This document shows positions 1 to 11,160 of a stretch of 64,000 bases of DNA, piece by piece. Each line of letters starts with the position of its first letter. Positions within the stretch are counted from its first letter, which is position 1. The translations under genes and the position numbers were made by a program. Under the pieces are notes generated by a model, which did not search any database, was not told where the DNA came from, and worked only from the letters and a program-made list of their open reading frames with translations. The DNA lies in NCBI GenBank assembly GCA_037179335.1, contig JAKZHN010000010.1, forward strand, positions 875,870-939,869. Direction: 5' to 3'. The DNA is from Cyclaneusma minus. Lineage: Eukaryota > Ascomycota > Leotiomycetes > Marthamycetales > Marthamycetaceae.

Positions 1-63
1 AACAATATCGCCGGCCTTTGAGCCCCTGAAAACGGTGAAAGCGAGGTCGTCATGAGCAGCCAT
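1..63 (-). CDS. Probable zinc-type alcohol dehydrogenase, N-terminus only
   Basis: An ATG on the minus strand at 61-63 opens a frame of 21 codons that runs off the left edge. The residues read MAAHDDLAFTVFRG then SKAGDIV. This resembles the start of fungal medium-chain zinc alcohol dehydrogenases, which begin with a 'FTVF(R/K)G' strand before the GroES-like domain. The catalytic zinc ligands and the NAD(P)-binding fold lie outside the window, so the assignment rests on about 20 residues and is tentative. The 5' side faces the 3' end of the next gene, across about 400 bases that must hold its promoter. Confidence 0.4.
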   Translation of the reverse strand, partial: MAAHDDLAFTVFRGSKAGDIV

Positions 64-471
64 GGTGTTCGATTGACGAGATTTATGGTTTCAAGTGGAA
101 GTTGGAGGGAGAGTTTGAAGGGAATAATAATAGGTTGGAAGTAGGGTAAGTAGTTGGACTGTTTTTTTTTTGATCTTTCTGGTGGTTAGGTCCAAAGATG
201 GAGACAACTTGAAGAGATGAGAGCAAGTGTAAGGATTCTGAATATAAGTGGAGTTGAGATGGAGCAGATCTGAGCACGTTTGTTTGTAGAGTCGGATGCC
301 TGCCTAGCAGGGGCAATTATGTTAGCTGACTTCCTGCAGCCTTGTCTTTCTTTGTCTTACACCTGGCCCCTCACACACTTTAGCTCAGCCCCCATATGCG
401 CAAATCTCGGCCAGCAGAGCATGAAACCCTGTTTTGCAGTACATAGACTCTCACATTTGATCCCCCTAAGC
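64..471. other. Intergenic: promoter side of the partial dehydrogenase
   Basis: No coding frame is supported here. The stretch next to the dehydrogenase start holds purine-rich runs and a T-run around 161-170, as expected for a 5' leader or promoter. Everything further right is the 3' flank of the next gene on the same strand. No repeat or RNA gene was recognised. Confidence 0.5.
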
Positions 472-3147
472 CTAAGCCAACACGAATGCCTCCCCACTCC
501 AACCATAAGCTCTCTGCAACCTCCGTCCAATACGTCGTGCCACGGTATACGCAAACTTCGCTGCAGGATGCGGCTCGTGGAACTGGATGCTTCTTTCCTT
601 ACCGCACTCCCTCAACTTCTCTCGCAATTTCTGTCCGGGGGTGAACTGCCAGATAGACCCGTACAGCTTCTCGGGCTCAAATCCCACAGCAACCATCGCA
701 TAGAGGAAATCGGTCCAGGGAATCTCGCCTGGTTGATCGTTGGTGGATGGTATGAAGAACAAGGTGCTGAAAGTCTTGTGTGCGCGTTTGGACACGCTGA
801 ATTTCATGGCAGGAACATCGGTGATATTATCAGACTGAGCTGGTGGTTCTGCAGGCCTTGGAAAGGCGCTGGAAGGGCCAGGAATACCGCGAGTCTTGGG
901 CTTAGTTCGAGGCGGCTGGAAATTTGGCTTCGCAGGACCGTCTTCGACGAGGAGGCTGTTGAACGACGGCTGCAAATTGTCCGATTCAGCTTTCTTAGAT
1001 GCCGAACTCGGCTTTGGTGGCGGGATTGGCTCTACCCACTCCGGCGTCCGCCGCAGCTCACGAGACGAGAATTTGTTGTTGACTAGATATTGGTGGTGCG
1101 GTCTTCCCTTGTTATCTTTAAAATAGCGATCAAGATTGCGGAAGAAATTGTCGAGGTTCTCTTCTGCGTTGCGCATGGCCTCAACAGTTTGTCTGGTACG
1201 ACGCTTGCTAGATGGGTAGAAGAACTTGTTTATGGGGTATCCCCATTGGCTCAAAGAGGGGACCTTGTGCGCGTTGAGGAAGGGCTCAAAATAGGGGTTT
1301 ACTCGTCGGAAGTATTCTTTCCTGATCTTTTTGGCATATCCAGATTCCTCGTCTTTCATTTTCTCCTCCATGCCGGTCGCCCAGGGCTGGAAGAGACTTA
1401 GCTGTCGAGAGAACTCAGCATACAGGGCAAGCTGTGAGGCTTTTCGGTCCGTCCATGTCGAGATTCGCTTCCGTTACTCTGGTTCGTGCTTCAACAAGTG
1501 TTGGTAGATATCAATAAGGGTAGGAGCCCCAAAGAGCTTGACGAAGTTTTTGTCACCAAACCAGACCAGGACTTTCAGCAGCTTATCCTCTCGTTCCGGC
1601 GTCTTCCGTTCGATTTGGGTTTGGTATATAGCTGAATGCGTTGCAAAAAAGTGAGAACGCAAAGAGGGTGATGCGACTGCCTGCGACATGTCTCTACAGA
1701 GCTGGGAAGTTGCCATGTCTACAAAATACTTGAGGTGTTGAAACTCGAGCTCAAAGTCCTCTGGTAGCGGGCTACCCTCGGATATCTGAGTTTTGTATTT
1801 TGCAGCCAAGGAAACCAGCAGCGTCACATTATCGTACAGCCCATCGGCCCATGCGTGGCTCTGGTAAGCTCCAGTCACAACATCCCCAAGCACTTTATCC
1901 CAGTATTTTGAGGGATCTAGAATGATCGGATCTGGGTTGCCGTGCCGATCGTGTATCATCTCCTTCATGTGCTCACTTTCCTCGGCACATGCCTCGAAAA
2001 AGTAGCCGGGATCCTCTCTCAAGGACCAGATATAATCCTCGGCTTGTGCCCGGTTCGCTGTGACGATGTCTAGAAGACGCTCAAAATCCAACTCGGAAGG
2101 GACACGATATGGTGCTTCGGCAGCTATCGATTCCAGACTCGGGAAATGACTGTCGTTGAGTACTACCATATCGGGCTTTGGTAATATGGGGAACTTGGCA
2201 TCAGTTAGCTCGCAGATCGGTATATGCGAGAGGATCTCGTGGCAGCATTTCATAAGAAAGCGATAGATCTCTTCTTGAATTTCCAATGCTCTAAGACCCT
2301 CGCTAGCATGAAGATCCACCCCAGCTTGAAGTAGCTCGAGTGTGTCATCATCGTCCCAAGAAATGGCCCCGTAAGTGTCCGGGGTAGTGCGTCCAGCCAC
2401 CAGCATGTTAGGAGGGCAGAAAGAAGTAGTGATGGTAGCGGCGCCGAGCCCTATTGCAGCACTTTCAAGATCGCTGTGTACAAATTCGTGAGGAAAATGC
2501 CGAGCCCTTGAGCTGAGGAAGAGGAGTAATGTCTTCCCCCTAGTCAGATCCTCTAAGTTGATGGACGGCCACATGTAGTGATCCAGTACCTCGGTGGGGG
2601 TAGCCTTGGTGCTGCTTAATCCGTATTTTTTCATGTCCTTGTGTACCGCATGGAAATCGGGGCGGTGAGATGTAGCCATGTTGGGGCGGTTCCACGCTGT
2701 GCGGAGGATCTGCTTTCGTTGCTCTGTAGATTTCTTCACCCAGCGCTTTCGAATGGTTCCTTCATGCCTCTCCATGATTGCACGGAGCGTATCAAAGAAC
2801 TTGAAGATTGCGCGAGAATGCTCGCGAGCCTGTTTCGCCGCCTCTTCTCTTTTGAGAAATGCAGTTGGTAGCATGATGTTGTCGCCGTTCAATGCCTTGT
2901 AGAGTTTCCTCATTTCCTCTTCATCTTCCATGAAGTCAAAGCCTCCAGACCTCTCATGGGCATCGAGGAGGTGTTTCATGTCATGTAGCTCTTTGACTCC
3001 TTGGATGGCTTTTTGCACGTCTTTCTTGAGGTCCTTAGCGGCCATGTTGCGCGCTATTTGGACCCGTTGCTCTTCAGTTAAATGCCCAAAAAGGGTATGG
3101 AAACCTTCAACCATCTTCTCGGGGTCGTCGCTGAGTAGCTCCGCCAT
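472..3147 (-). pseudogene. Large fungal-specific protein ('Ipa protein'-like) with one in-frame stop
   Basis: A single uninterrupted minus-strand frame runs from the ATG at 3,145-3,147 (MAELLSDDPEK) to the stop at 472. It is 891 codons long and is broken only by a TAA at 1,474-1,476 (codon 558). The 34 codons after the stop (RKRISTWTDRKASQLALYAE...) stay in the same frame and look coding. They lead into a proline-rich linker and a conserved-looking C-terminus (SIQFHEPHPAAKFAYTVARR, then GRRL and YGW). The whole resembles a widespread family of large fungal hypothetical proteins sometimes named 'Ipa protein'; no function is known. Introns around the stop were tested: the GT-AG pairs found (46, 76 and 91 nt) all break the frame. 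The stop could be a C-to-T change in a CAA codon, a sequencing error, or readthrough. A leucine-initiated upstream extension was ignored in favour of the first ATG. Confidence 0.7.
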
Positions 3148-3367
3148 GTTGAGATGCAAAAAGCTGGTGCGAGGGAGTTCGACTTCGCGACGACGGTGGT
3201 GTTTTCTTCTCTAGTAGAGTGGTCTCTCAGCACACGCAAGTAAAGAGTAGGATTCGGTCTCTGGTGAATGACGAGAATTGCGGACGACCGCGGAGATTTG
3301 CCGCGCCACTCTCTGTGTTATGGGCTCCAGGAAGCAGCAGATATTATTGCAAAGATCCATCTATGTG

Positions 3368-3431
3368 GGATAAAGATGGGCACACATACCCTTTTGGCCT
3401 CACACACATACCCTGCCTTATATTTCAGGCA
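3368..3431 (+). repeat. Left terminal inverted repeat of the MITE
   Basis: This 64-base TIR is identical to the reverse complement of 4,029-4,092. It contains two internal direct copies of CACACATACCC about 24 bases apart. The 9-bp target duplication lies immediately outside, at 3,359-3,367. Confidence 0.9.
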
Positions 3432-4028
3432 GGAGACCCTTTTTTCCCCCAAAATGAATAGAAATAAACATATGTCATTTGGACCAAGTTTCAGCCATTT
3501 AATTGGGCTTTTTAAATTGTTTCTATTGTAATTATTTTAATTCAAAGTCATTTGAATTGATTTCAATTGATTTTAATTGATTTTAAGCTATTTACAGCTC
3601 TTAATATCCAGCTCCAAGATCCAGCTTCAAGATCCAGCTTCAAAATCCAGCTTCAAGATCCAGCTCCAGCTCCAGCTCTAGCTCCAGCTCCAGCTCTAAG
3701 CTCCAGCTTCAGCGCATATGTATTGATGTCCGCAGAAGGCAGTGTGGCATGCGCCATGGCTGCGAGGGCGAGGGCGAGGGCGAGGGCGAGGGTGAGAAGG
3801 TTCTGGCATGACATGATTAGCATGATGTAAACAAACAGCGCGTAGCATGCGCTGTAGCGCGCGCAAAACTGGATTTACAGAAGCTGGAGCTGGAGCTTGA
3901 AGCTAGAGCTTGGAGCGTAGTGGTGGTGGTGGTGGTTAAGTGGTCGCGATGTTTGATTTGGCTGCAGAGACATTTGGCTAAGTTTTGTTGCATGTCGACC
4001 GGGCCTCAAATGCTAAAAAAAGGGTTTT

Positions 4029-4092
4029 TGCCTGAAATATAAGGCAGGGTATGTGTGTGAGGCCAAAAGGGTATGTGTGCCCATCTTTATCC
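4029..4092 (-). repeat. Right terminal inverted repeat of the MITE
   Basis: This is the 64-base inverted partner of the left terminal repeat. The second copy of the 9-bp target duplication follows at 4,093-4,101. Confidence 0.9.
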
Positions 4093-4101
4093 ATCTATGT
4101 G

Positions 4102-4839
4102 GTGTTGTCGGAAAATCATGACTGGAGTTGTATCAATTTAAGCGTCAAGAATTGTGGAGTCTGGAGAACCTTGGCGGTGGGGCTCCTGACGATGCCTGAT
4201 TTGGTAAAACAGCGTGCACGTGCACGTGCGCGTGGGCGTACCGTGATCTAGCTCCCAAGCCCAATCTTCACGTCAAGTCATTCATGTCAACTCTAAACTC
4301 TGTATCTCTTTACAACTCCATGTCTCTTATCATTTCCTTGAGATCTCGAACTTTGAAGGCGGCTCAGGACCTCCCGTCGCGTTCAAATGTTTAGTCGATT
4401 CTAGACATTTATATCAGATCAAAGTCGTCGTGCCAGTCACTTTCAAGTTCAACACCCTACTTCCTCCGTACCACAACGTGACAACGGCTCCAAAGGCACA
4501 AGCCGCGAATTGTCAAATCTCCCGCTTTGGAGCTATACACAAGACCAGAGACCTCCGATATTTCAGGTAAATAAAATCCGCAGATTCCGCCATTGCAGTC
4601 ATCATACCCCGATAGGCAGCTCGAATTAATCCTGACAACTGAAACGGTCTGTAAACGGGAAATTTGGAAAGATGACCCCGAGAACTGCCTTTGAAGTGGG
4701 GTCTAGGGTCTAGAGTAATCCTTCATCCTCGAGGGGTGAAGACGGGCCGCCAAGTTGGCACTTCCCCCGGACCACCGGTCTCCTGATTTCTTGAGATCGG
4801 TAACAACTACATGAATCCCAAAATGACCGCGGCTTCCTT
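4102..4839. other. Intergenic between MITE and the coiled-coil pseudogene
   Basis: No coding frame was recognised. A 29-base alternating purine-pyrimidine tract rich in GTGCAC and CGTGCG lies at about 4,213-4,241. It is the kind of sequence that can form Z-DNA, but no function can be assigned. The part next to 4,840 is the 3' flank of the minus-strand gene. Confidence 0.5.
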
Positions 4840-6350
4840 TCACAGCGCTCGATTCGCCATCTGCTTCAACCTCTGTTTCATCGCCATATTCTCCTTAACT
4901 TTATCAGGCTCTATCCAACAATCATCCATGAAAGCGCCGGCTGTATCCTTGCTCCACCATTGCAACATCAGTTGAGACCAGTTCGACAGCTTCACCTCTT
5001 TAACGGCCGTGTCCGCAGAGCCCGGAATCATTTCGGAAGTTGAGGGATGATCGGGGTTGCGAATGTCGAATTAATCTTTCAACATCACGGCATCAAGATG
5101 CGAGGTGAGGAGTGAGTGGAGGATCCAGCGGTTGATGCGGTCGCGGTTGTTGGTAAACTGGGTGAGGAGCTGGGGATAGTCTTCATTGGAGAGAAGATTC
5201 AGGTCGTTCTCTGAGTATCCCAAGTCAGCGCCCATGGTGTCAGGATCGTGATCGATGAGTGGTTCCTGGAAATTTTGAGAAGAGTCCAAACTTTTTATGA
5301 AGCGTTGGTTGTCGAGAACTCCCAGTCTGAAATTCCTTGCCGCCTCGGGGTCTCCGTCTCTTCTTTTCTCCTGCGGAGGGCGGTACTGGATGTTCTTGTG
5401 CTCAGCCAAAACTTGTGAAGTGCGAGTAGGGCTGCTTTGACTGGAGAGTTTCGACTCTACTGCAGACACTGGTGTCTTTTCGTCACGCGAGTCTTTCCTA
5501 GACCGTGTGGTCATATGAGTCCATGAGTCAGGGCGGTTCGAGTTCCAGTTGTCCTGCGATAACGATGACTCGGAATTGTAGAGTTCTGGGGCGTATTGCT
5601 TGTATACAGCCTCCTCTGCCTGAGAAAGATCCTCGAACTGATCATGCCACCGGTCTTCGCGCACGTAGTAATCGGCTTCGATGGGTCCAATCTTATCTTA
5701 TGGCTTGACATTCTTCGTGGAGATGTCTCAAGCTGGGGAATTCCTTCAACGCGCCTCGGGCTTGAAGAGCCTGGACTTCTTTCATGAAGGCCGCATCCCT
5801 CCGGGATAGCTCACCCTGCACCGACCTCAGACCAAGCAGAGAGCTCTCAACAACCGTGAACGAGTAACTTGCTTTAAGATGTAGTTTGGAGAGATTTTTC
5901 AGCTTGAGCATTAGGTCTGAGAGTTCACAGGGTTTTGTCTGCGTCCCACGGTCGACGTAACGCTCTCGAAAACACCATTCTGCCTTAGCGCCAACATGGC
6001 CATCAGAGATGAAATCGGATACAATTCCTGGCGAGCAGTCCTCGCCGGCCCTTTGGCCCAAACTTGCAGGAGCGCTGCACATGGTATGAAAGCTGTGGAA
6101 GGCGAAAGGCTGAATACCGGTAACAGCCAAGCAGATTGAACAAAAGAAGTGCTCGTGGAACTGACGCGGCGTTGGCGGGTCAAAGTGATAAGAGGCTGCA
6201 AGCTAGAGCGCGGAGTATCATTGAGGCTCTTGGTCTTTTCTCTCGGCAATAACGGCATACCTGATGAAAGGGCCCCCCACGGCGCCGCAATCATGACAAG
6301 CGCCACCGTTGATCACCACCTTGATTCATTGGAGGATTCAAGGTAGCGGT
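4840..6350 (-). pseudogene. Fungal coiled-coil hypothetical gene, broken by a frameshift and a stop
   Basis: Three minus-strand segments join into one protein if breaks are allowed. The first (to 5,693) has helix-rich sequence ending LHEECQAIR. The second (5,664 down to 5,074, preceded by KIGPIEADYYV) carries EDRWHDQFEDLSQAEEAVYK and a polar Ser/Arg linker. The third (5,070 down to 4,840) contains KLSNWSQLMLQWWSKD. Between the first two the frame changes within about 5 bases at 5,693-5,697, too short for an intron. Between the last two a TAA at 5,071-5,073 sits in an otherwise open frame. The layout resembles fungal-specific coiled-coil proteins of unknown function. The N-terminal exon near 6,250-6,350, with a Cys-x-x-Cys segment (ACHDCGA), could not be resolved. 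A functional gene with sequencing errors is the main alternative. Confidence 0.5.
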
Positions 6351-7893
6351 AGGCGCCCATGGAAACGCTTATCAGGCTATATGCAGCCCAGCTCAACCAA
6401 CAAGGTAGGGCATATGTAACCGTGGGGGCTATCTCGGCACGGCTGAATTGACATTGGCACGAGACTACTAGTTCTTAGTTGTGATTGATCACACACGGTA
6501 ATGCCCATGGCGATACTTGCAATGATTTCTCGTGGAAGGCCGGGGAAAGTTGGCCCTGCCAGTGTTCAGAGGTAGTAGCCCCTGTAATAGTACCTAATAC
6601 TTCAGCTCTTTAATTAGATTCCCGACCCGTTACTCAATACTTTCACTATCGTTTGTTAGTGTGAGAAGTATTCATCTGTTTCTACTTTTTCCGATGTTAT
6701 TTTCAACTGCTTCATCTACCTCTTGATAAAATATCTAAAATGTAAAAAAAGAAACCTCCTGTCTCAGAAAGTCCCGCCGATGGCCCTCGAGATGGTGGAC
6801 GTTTTCAGGGTAGAAAAATGCCCCAAAACCGAGGACTCTGTTAGTCGTTGAGATTTAAGATTTATATACAAGGGTCCACTTTACGACCTTTTCTTGTATG
6901 AACTTCATCGAAGTACACAAATACCCATTTCAAGAGATGCACGTTAGTAGGATCTTTTATGGACCAGGTCGTCCAGCGTGAGTGGCTTAGCATAGAGTAC
7001 AATCTTCACTAGTGACCCTTTGAGAGTACGATTCTCGCGTCACCACTGCTTGATGCGTTTTACTGTTTACCATTTACCAATTCCATATGTTGGAATCGCA
7101 CCAAGGTCACGTGGGCGGCACGGGGACGGCGCTAAGCCCTGGGCCTAGCGCAGGCAAGCAGTAGCTAGCTGGGGTAGAGCTCTCCTCTCTCCCTCTCGAT
7201 AGACAAATACAACCACCTGACCAACCGACTACTGTTCTAGTACTAGCGATTGCCTCTAAATCGACACCATGCCAACAAGCTACCTTACATGTACACTTTC
7301 ACCTTCTCGGCTCCACCTGCCTGCCATAGTCTACCGGTCGATACCTGATCATCATCGATTCCACCATTTGAGGTCTTTCTTGTTACTCCAGGGCATTCAA
7401 CTTCCGGCAGTACGGTAAAGTGTAAACGTGGGGGTGAGTGCACTCGCGCATCCACTCTCGCTCACCACCAGCCCAACACAATGTATGCACTGTGCGAAAG
7501 CAGGCAAGAGGCACAGGCTCCACATGCCACCCACACCTTGCCACGCCCTGGATCTTCCCCACAATCTTTCTACGTGGATTGGGTACATCTGCAGGCTGTA
7601 GGCATAACGTACGCTGCTCCTTGGGCAGACCCGCCCCGTTGGTGTTAGTTTCCGCGTAATACTGACACATCAAACGCCACGTTCACATAGTCAAGCTGCT
7701 GCCTGATCCACCCCGTCGGTATGACATCCACTACCCCAGTTGTAACTACATTTCCCACTGGGAAAAGTACCACATCTTACTCGCTGCAGCTCACCTTAAG
7801 GATATTACTTAAAGCTTCTAGGAGGAAGGCACTACAACTCATACTGCGCAGTCTATACTGGTTTCCTGCAGCCTTGTCATTGACGCTTGCACC
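6351..7893. other. Intergenic region left of the DUF6590 gene
   Basis: No supported gene; the short open frames near 7,380-7,670 have no recognisable features. A GC-rich palindromic patch at about 7,130-7,155 (GCGCTAAGCCCTGGGCCTAG and following bases) shares the word GCTTAGCGC, on the other strand, with the 31-bp repeat at the island borders. The right part is the likely promoter of the DUF6590 gene. Confidence 0.45.
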
Positions 7894-8657
7894 ATGGCTT
7901 GGCCTAACAACAACAACGCACCGGGCGATTATATGTATCCCTCGCAGCCTGGCTCCCAAGAAGAGCAAACCCCAGGGTACCCAGAATATGGGTATTTCAA
8001 TCAGCAGGGAAGCGGATACTATAGTAAGCAATTCATTCGACTACAGACATAATATCTCTTCGGCAAGTTCAAGGACTAACGTCGTTAGATAACTATCCAG
8101 CAACGGCGCAAACATCTGGACAGGTTTCTCAAAGCGCTTACTGTATGATACGTTACTTTCAGCTGCTAGTATAAGAACTGATTGGTGTTGGATGGCACCC
8201 CGGAAGCCCCCTTGAACACGATGTATGCGGGACAAACGGGTAGGCGAATTTTCACGAAGCAGATGCCAAGGATGAAAATCACTAATTGGGCACCAGGCGA
8301 AGGATCAGCACAAGCCTCATACTGTAAGTTTTCAGTTCACTCCCATAAAAATTTGCCTAACTTGAATCAGACGACCCGCAAGAACAAGACGATGTCGGTG
8401 AAAGCAGTGGAAATTGCTACCCACAAGTGCCGACACAAAATTATAACCAAGACGACAAAGAGCTCGACGAGCGTGAGAAGAACCTCCGAGCTTTGGTTAA
8501 TTAAGCTGATCAGAACTTCTCTAGGTTACGAGGTTATCGGATATCCGAAAGAGTTCTACGTCGTTGGCAGGGTTTTCAAAATGCTCTGGACGGATCCTGC
8601 GGCGGAGAACATACCACAGGAGGAACTGTTGACTCCCCATAGCTTAGCGCACCAGGC
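7894..8657 (+). pseudogene. DUF6590-domain gene, 5' part, cut by the AT-rich island
   Basis: The ATG at 7,894 starts a Gln/Asn/Tyr-rich N-terminus (MAWPNNNNAPGDYMYPSQPG) typical of fungal DUF6590 proteins. Good introns can be placed: 8,024-8,089 joins to give GSGYYNNYPATAQ, one starts at the GTAGGCG near 8,240, and one starts at the GTAAGTTTTC near 8,330 (branch CTAAC). The second intron near 8,140 has no clean acceptor. The last exon runs YDPQEQDDVGESSG... to a TAA at 8,502-8,504. The domain core (EFYVVGRVFKMLW, then TDPAAENIP) continues in another frame until the sequence turns AT-rich at 8,658. The C-terminal half of the same domain lies at 28,400-28,804. DUF6590 has no known function. The gene is inactivated by the island, and probably also by the stop and frameshift. 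Confidence 0.7.
8627..8657 (+). repeat. 31-bp direct repeat, left border of the AT-rich island
   Basis: These 31 bases (starting TGTTGACTCCCC, ending GCGCACCAGGC) are identical, in the same orientation, to 28,369-28,399. The match ends on both sides: C versus G before it, and A versus C after it. The AT-rich island begins at the next base. Confidence 0.9.
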
Positions 8658-10920
8658 AATAATTTAGCAAAGTAATAATTATTTAATTTGCTAGTCGCAA
8701 ATTCGGCAATAATTTTATTTGCAGAAATTATATTGGAAATTTTAAAAATTAATTTTATTTAATTTTAAAAAAATTTAATCTTAGCAGCAATGCTAATGGA
8801 ATTTATACGCCAAATTAGAAAATTGCATTTAACAAAAGCAATAATGCATTTATTAATAATGCTGATAAAGGCGTCTTAACCGGAAATGCGGGCATGCTGC
8901 GCAAAAGCAAAATTAATTAAATTTTTATTTTTATTTTAAATTTAATTTAAAGCCAAATTAATTTAAATTTAAATAATTTTGCAATTATTTAATAAATTGT
9001 TTTAAAAAGCACAAATTAAAAGAAATTGCGAAATTATAAATTAAAATTGTAATTTTTATTTGCAAATGCAATTCATTTGGTTTAAATTTTAATAATAAGC
9101 TATTAATTGCTAAAGAGTTTTATATATATAATATATATAAATATTATAAATAACTTAATTATTTATAAAATTATTTTAATATATAATTTATATTTATTAC
9201 ATCTGAATTATATTTAAAAATTATATATATATATTATATAGCAATATTATTTAAAAAATTATAAATTATGAAAAAAATTATAAAGAAAATTCAAAAATTT
9301 AATATTAAATACAATAAATATAAAGCAATAATATATATTATATATATAAAATTAATTTGGTAAAAAAATTAAAACAAAATTCTATTGCAAAATAAAAGTT
9401 TTATATTTCTATATAAAAAATATGCTTTTTATATTTTTTAATAATCAATTTATTTTTAATTTTTGCAATAATATTAAATAGATTTTTTTTAAATAAAGCA
9501 ATCAATTATAAATTATTATATAATATATATTTAATACAATTAAAAATATTTAATATAAACTTAAATTTAATTTAAAGTTTAAAATTTAAAATATATTTAA
9601 TGGGAATAATTTAAAAAACTATTATAATAATTATAATAAATTATAAAATTCGTATAATATTTTAAATAATAATATAGCAATTTAATATTAATTTAATTGC
9701 AAAAATAAAATAAACGGCTGTTATTAAAATAAAAACCAATAATGCGATTGAAATTAGTATTGGTTTTTTTTATATTTTAATTATAATTTTAATAATTATA
9801 GCTTATTTAATTATGTTTGTAAAAAAGAAATATATTAAAAATGCTAAAAATTTAAAGATAGAATTTATAAGTATACATAGCCTGGCAATAAAATATATAT
9901 TTTAAATAGCAATAGCTTTAGCGGCTATAAACAAAAAGGCCAATTATATAAAAATAATTTTAATTATAGCTAAAATTATAATAATTATAATTCAAATAAT
10001 TTTCTTTGTTTTTTATTTTTGCAAAACTTGCAAATAAAACTTTTAATTTTATAAATTATAAATATAATAATTAAAAAGGAATTGCTAATAATTATTTAAT
10101 TTAATATTTTTTTATAAAGCACAAATATATAATAATTAATTGCTTAATTGCAATTAATATTTGAAATATAATTTCTATTTTCGTTTTTATTAATAATAAA
10201 TTAAATGGAAATTTTATATTATCAACATTTGCAAAACAATAAAAGTAAATTAATATATATATGCAATATTTATAAAATATTAAAAACTTAAAATATATAA
10301 AATATTTTTAAGCATATTTTAGCTTAAATAAATACGCAATAAATATTATAATTAAGCTAAAACCAGTTTTATTTATAAATATTAAATTCAATATAAAATT
10401 ATTGGTTAAAATAAATTAAAAAAGCTAAATGCAATAATTTATATTTTAAATATAGTAAATAAAATATTATTATATATAAAATATTTTATATATAAAAACT
10501 CAAAATATAATATTAAATTATATAAAATAATATTTAATAAAATAAATAAAAAGCTACTTTTTATAAAAAGTATTGCAAATTTAAATAAAAACTTTATTAT
10601 ATATATATAAAGCAAAATATTAAAATTTTAATAAAGTAAAATTGGATTTTAATATGCTTTTAAAATTGTAAATTGCTAAATATCAAAGATATTTGCGAAA
10701 AGTATATAGCAAAATTAAAATTAAAATTAAAATACGAAAAATTGAAAAAATTGAATTATTTTAATAATATTTTTGATATAATAAAAACAAATATATTATT
10801 TGTATATTTTAATTAAAATTATATTATAAAAATTAAAACAAATTTATGTTATTAATTTATTTATAAATTATTTAAAAAGCAACTAATTATATTAAAAGAA
10901 TATTTTAATAATATATTAGT

Positions 10921-11160
10921 AAAGAATTGAATTTGCAAATTAAAAAGCCCAGTAAAAGCTTTTATATTATTTATATTTAGAAAAAGGATAGCTTATATTT
11001 ATATATTGATTATAAAACATTCAATAATATTATTATTAAAAATTGTTATTTATTTTCTTTAAATAATAAATTTTTAATTAAATGAAAAAAAGCTAAACCT
11101 TTTATTAAATTGAATTTTAAATATATATATTATAAAACTTTTATATAAAAAAAAGGTATT
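10921..11160 (+). pseudogene. Relic Ty3/Gypsy reverse transcriptase (copy A)
   Basis: The frame starting at 10,921 reads KELNLQIKKPSKS, then after a stop KKDSLYLYIDYKTFNNIIIK, then NCYLF and KAKPFIKLNF. This follows the Gypsy RT pattern 'KPSKSP...KKDG-LR-CVDYR-LN--TIKN-YPLP...AK-FTKLDL' almost residue by residue. The differences are those expected from C-to-T and G-to-A change (D to N, R to K, P to S or L). Several stops interrupt it. The catalytic YVDD box further on was not identified. Confidence 0.8.

Larger units (their letters stand above)
3368..4092. mobile_element. MULE-type MITE, 725 bp, with 64-bp perfect TIRs and 9-bp TSD
   Basis: The outer 64 bases, 3,368-3,431 and 4,029-4,092, are perfect inverted copies starting GGATAAAGATGGGCACACAT. 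Similarity continues imperfectly for about 15 more bases. The element is flanked by the direct repeat ATCTATGTG at 3,359-3,367 and 4,093-4,101, a 9-bp target-site duplication as expected for Mutator-like elements. There is no transposase, so it is non-autonomous. The interior is low complexity: repeats of 'CCAGCTTCAAGAT' and 'CCAGCT' at about 3,605-3,710, a (GCGAGG)n array at about 3,762-3,792, a GGT run near 3,920, and an AGCTGGAGCTGG stretch near 3,880 that is complementary to the first array. The perfect TIRs and TSD suggest fairly recent insertion, and the element shows no RIP damage. Confidence 0.85.

Noticed and set aside
280..1086. 268-codon plus-strand open frame
   Set aside because: It is antisense to the conserved C-terminus of the large minus-strand gene, starts without context and has no domain.
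1371..1476. Intron removing the in-frame stop of the large 5' gene
   Set aside because: The GT-AG pairs found around the stop are 46, 76 or 91 nt, none a multiple of three, and the sequence between looks coding.
4213..4241. Z-DNA-forming GTGCAC/CGTGCG tract as a regulatory element
   Set aside because: Real sequence feature but short and isolated; no evidence of function, so noted only in the intergenic entry.
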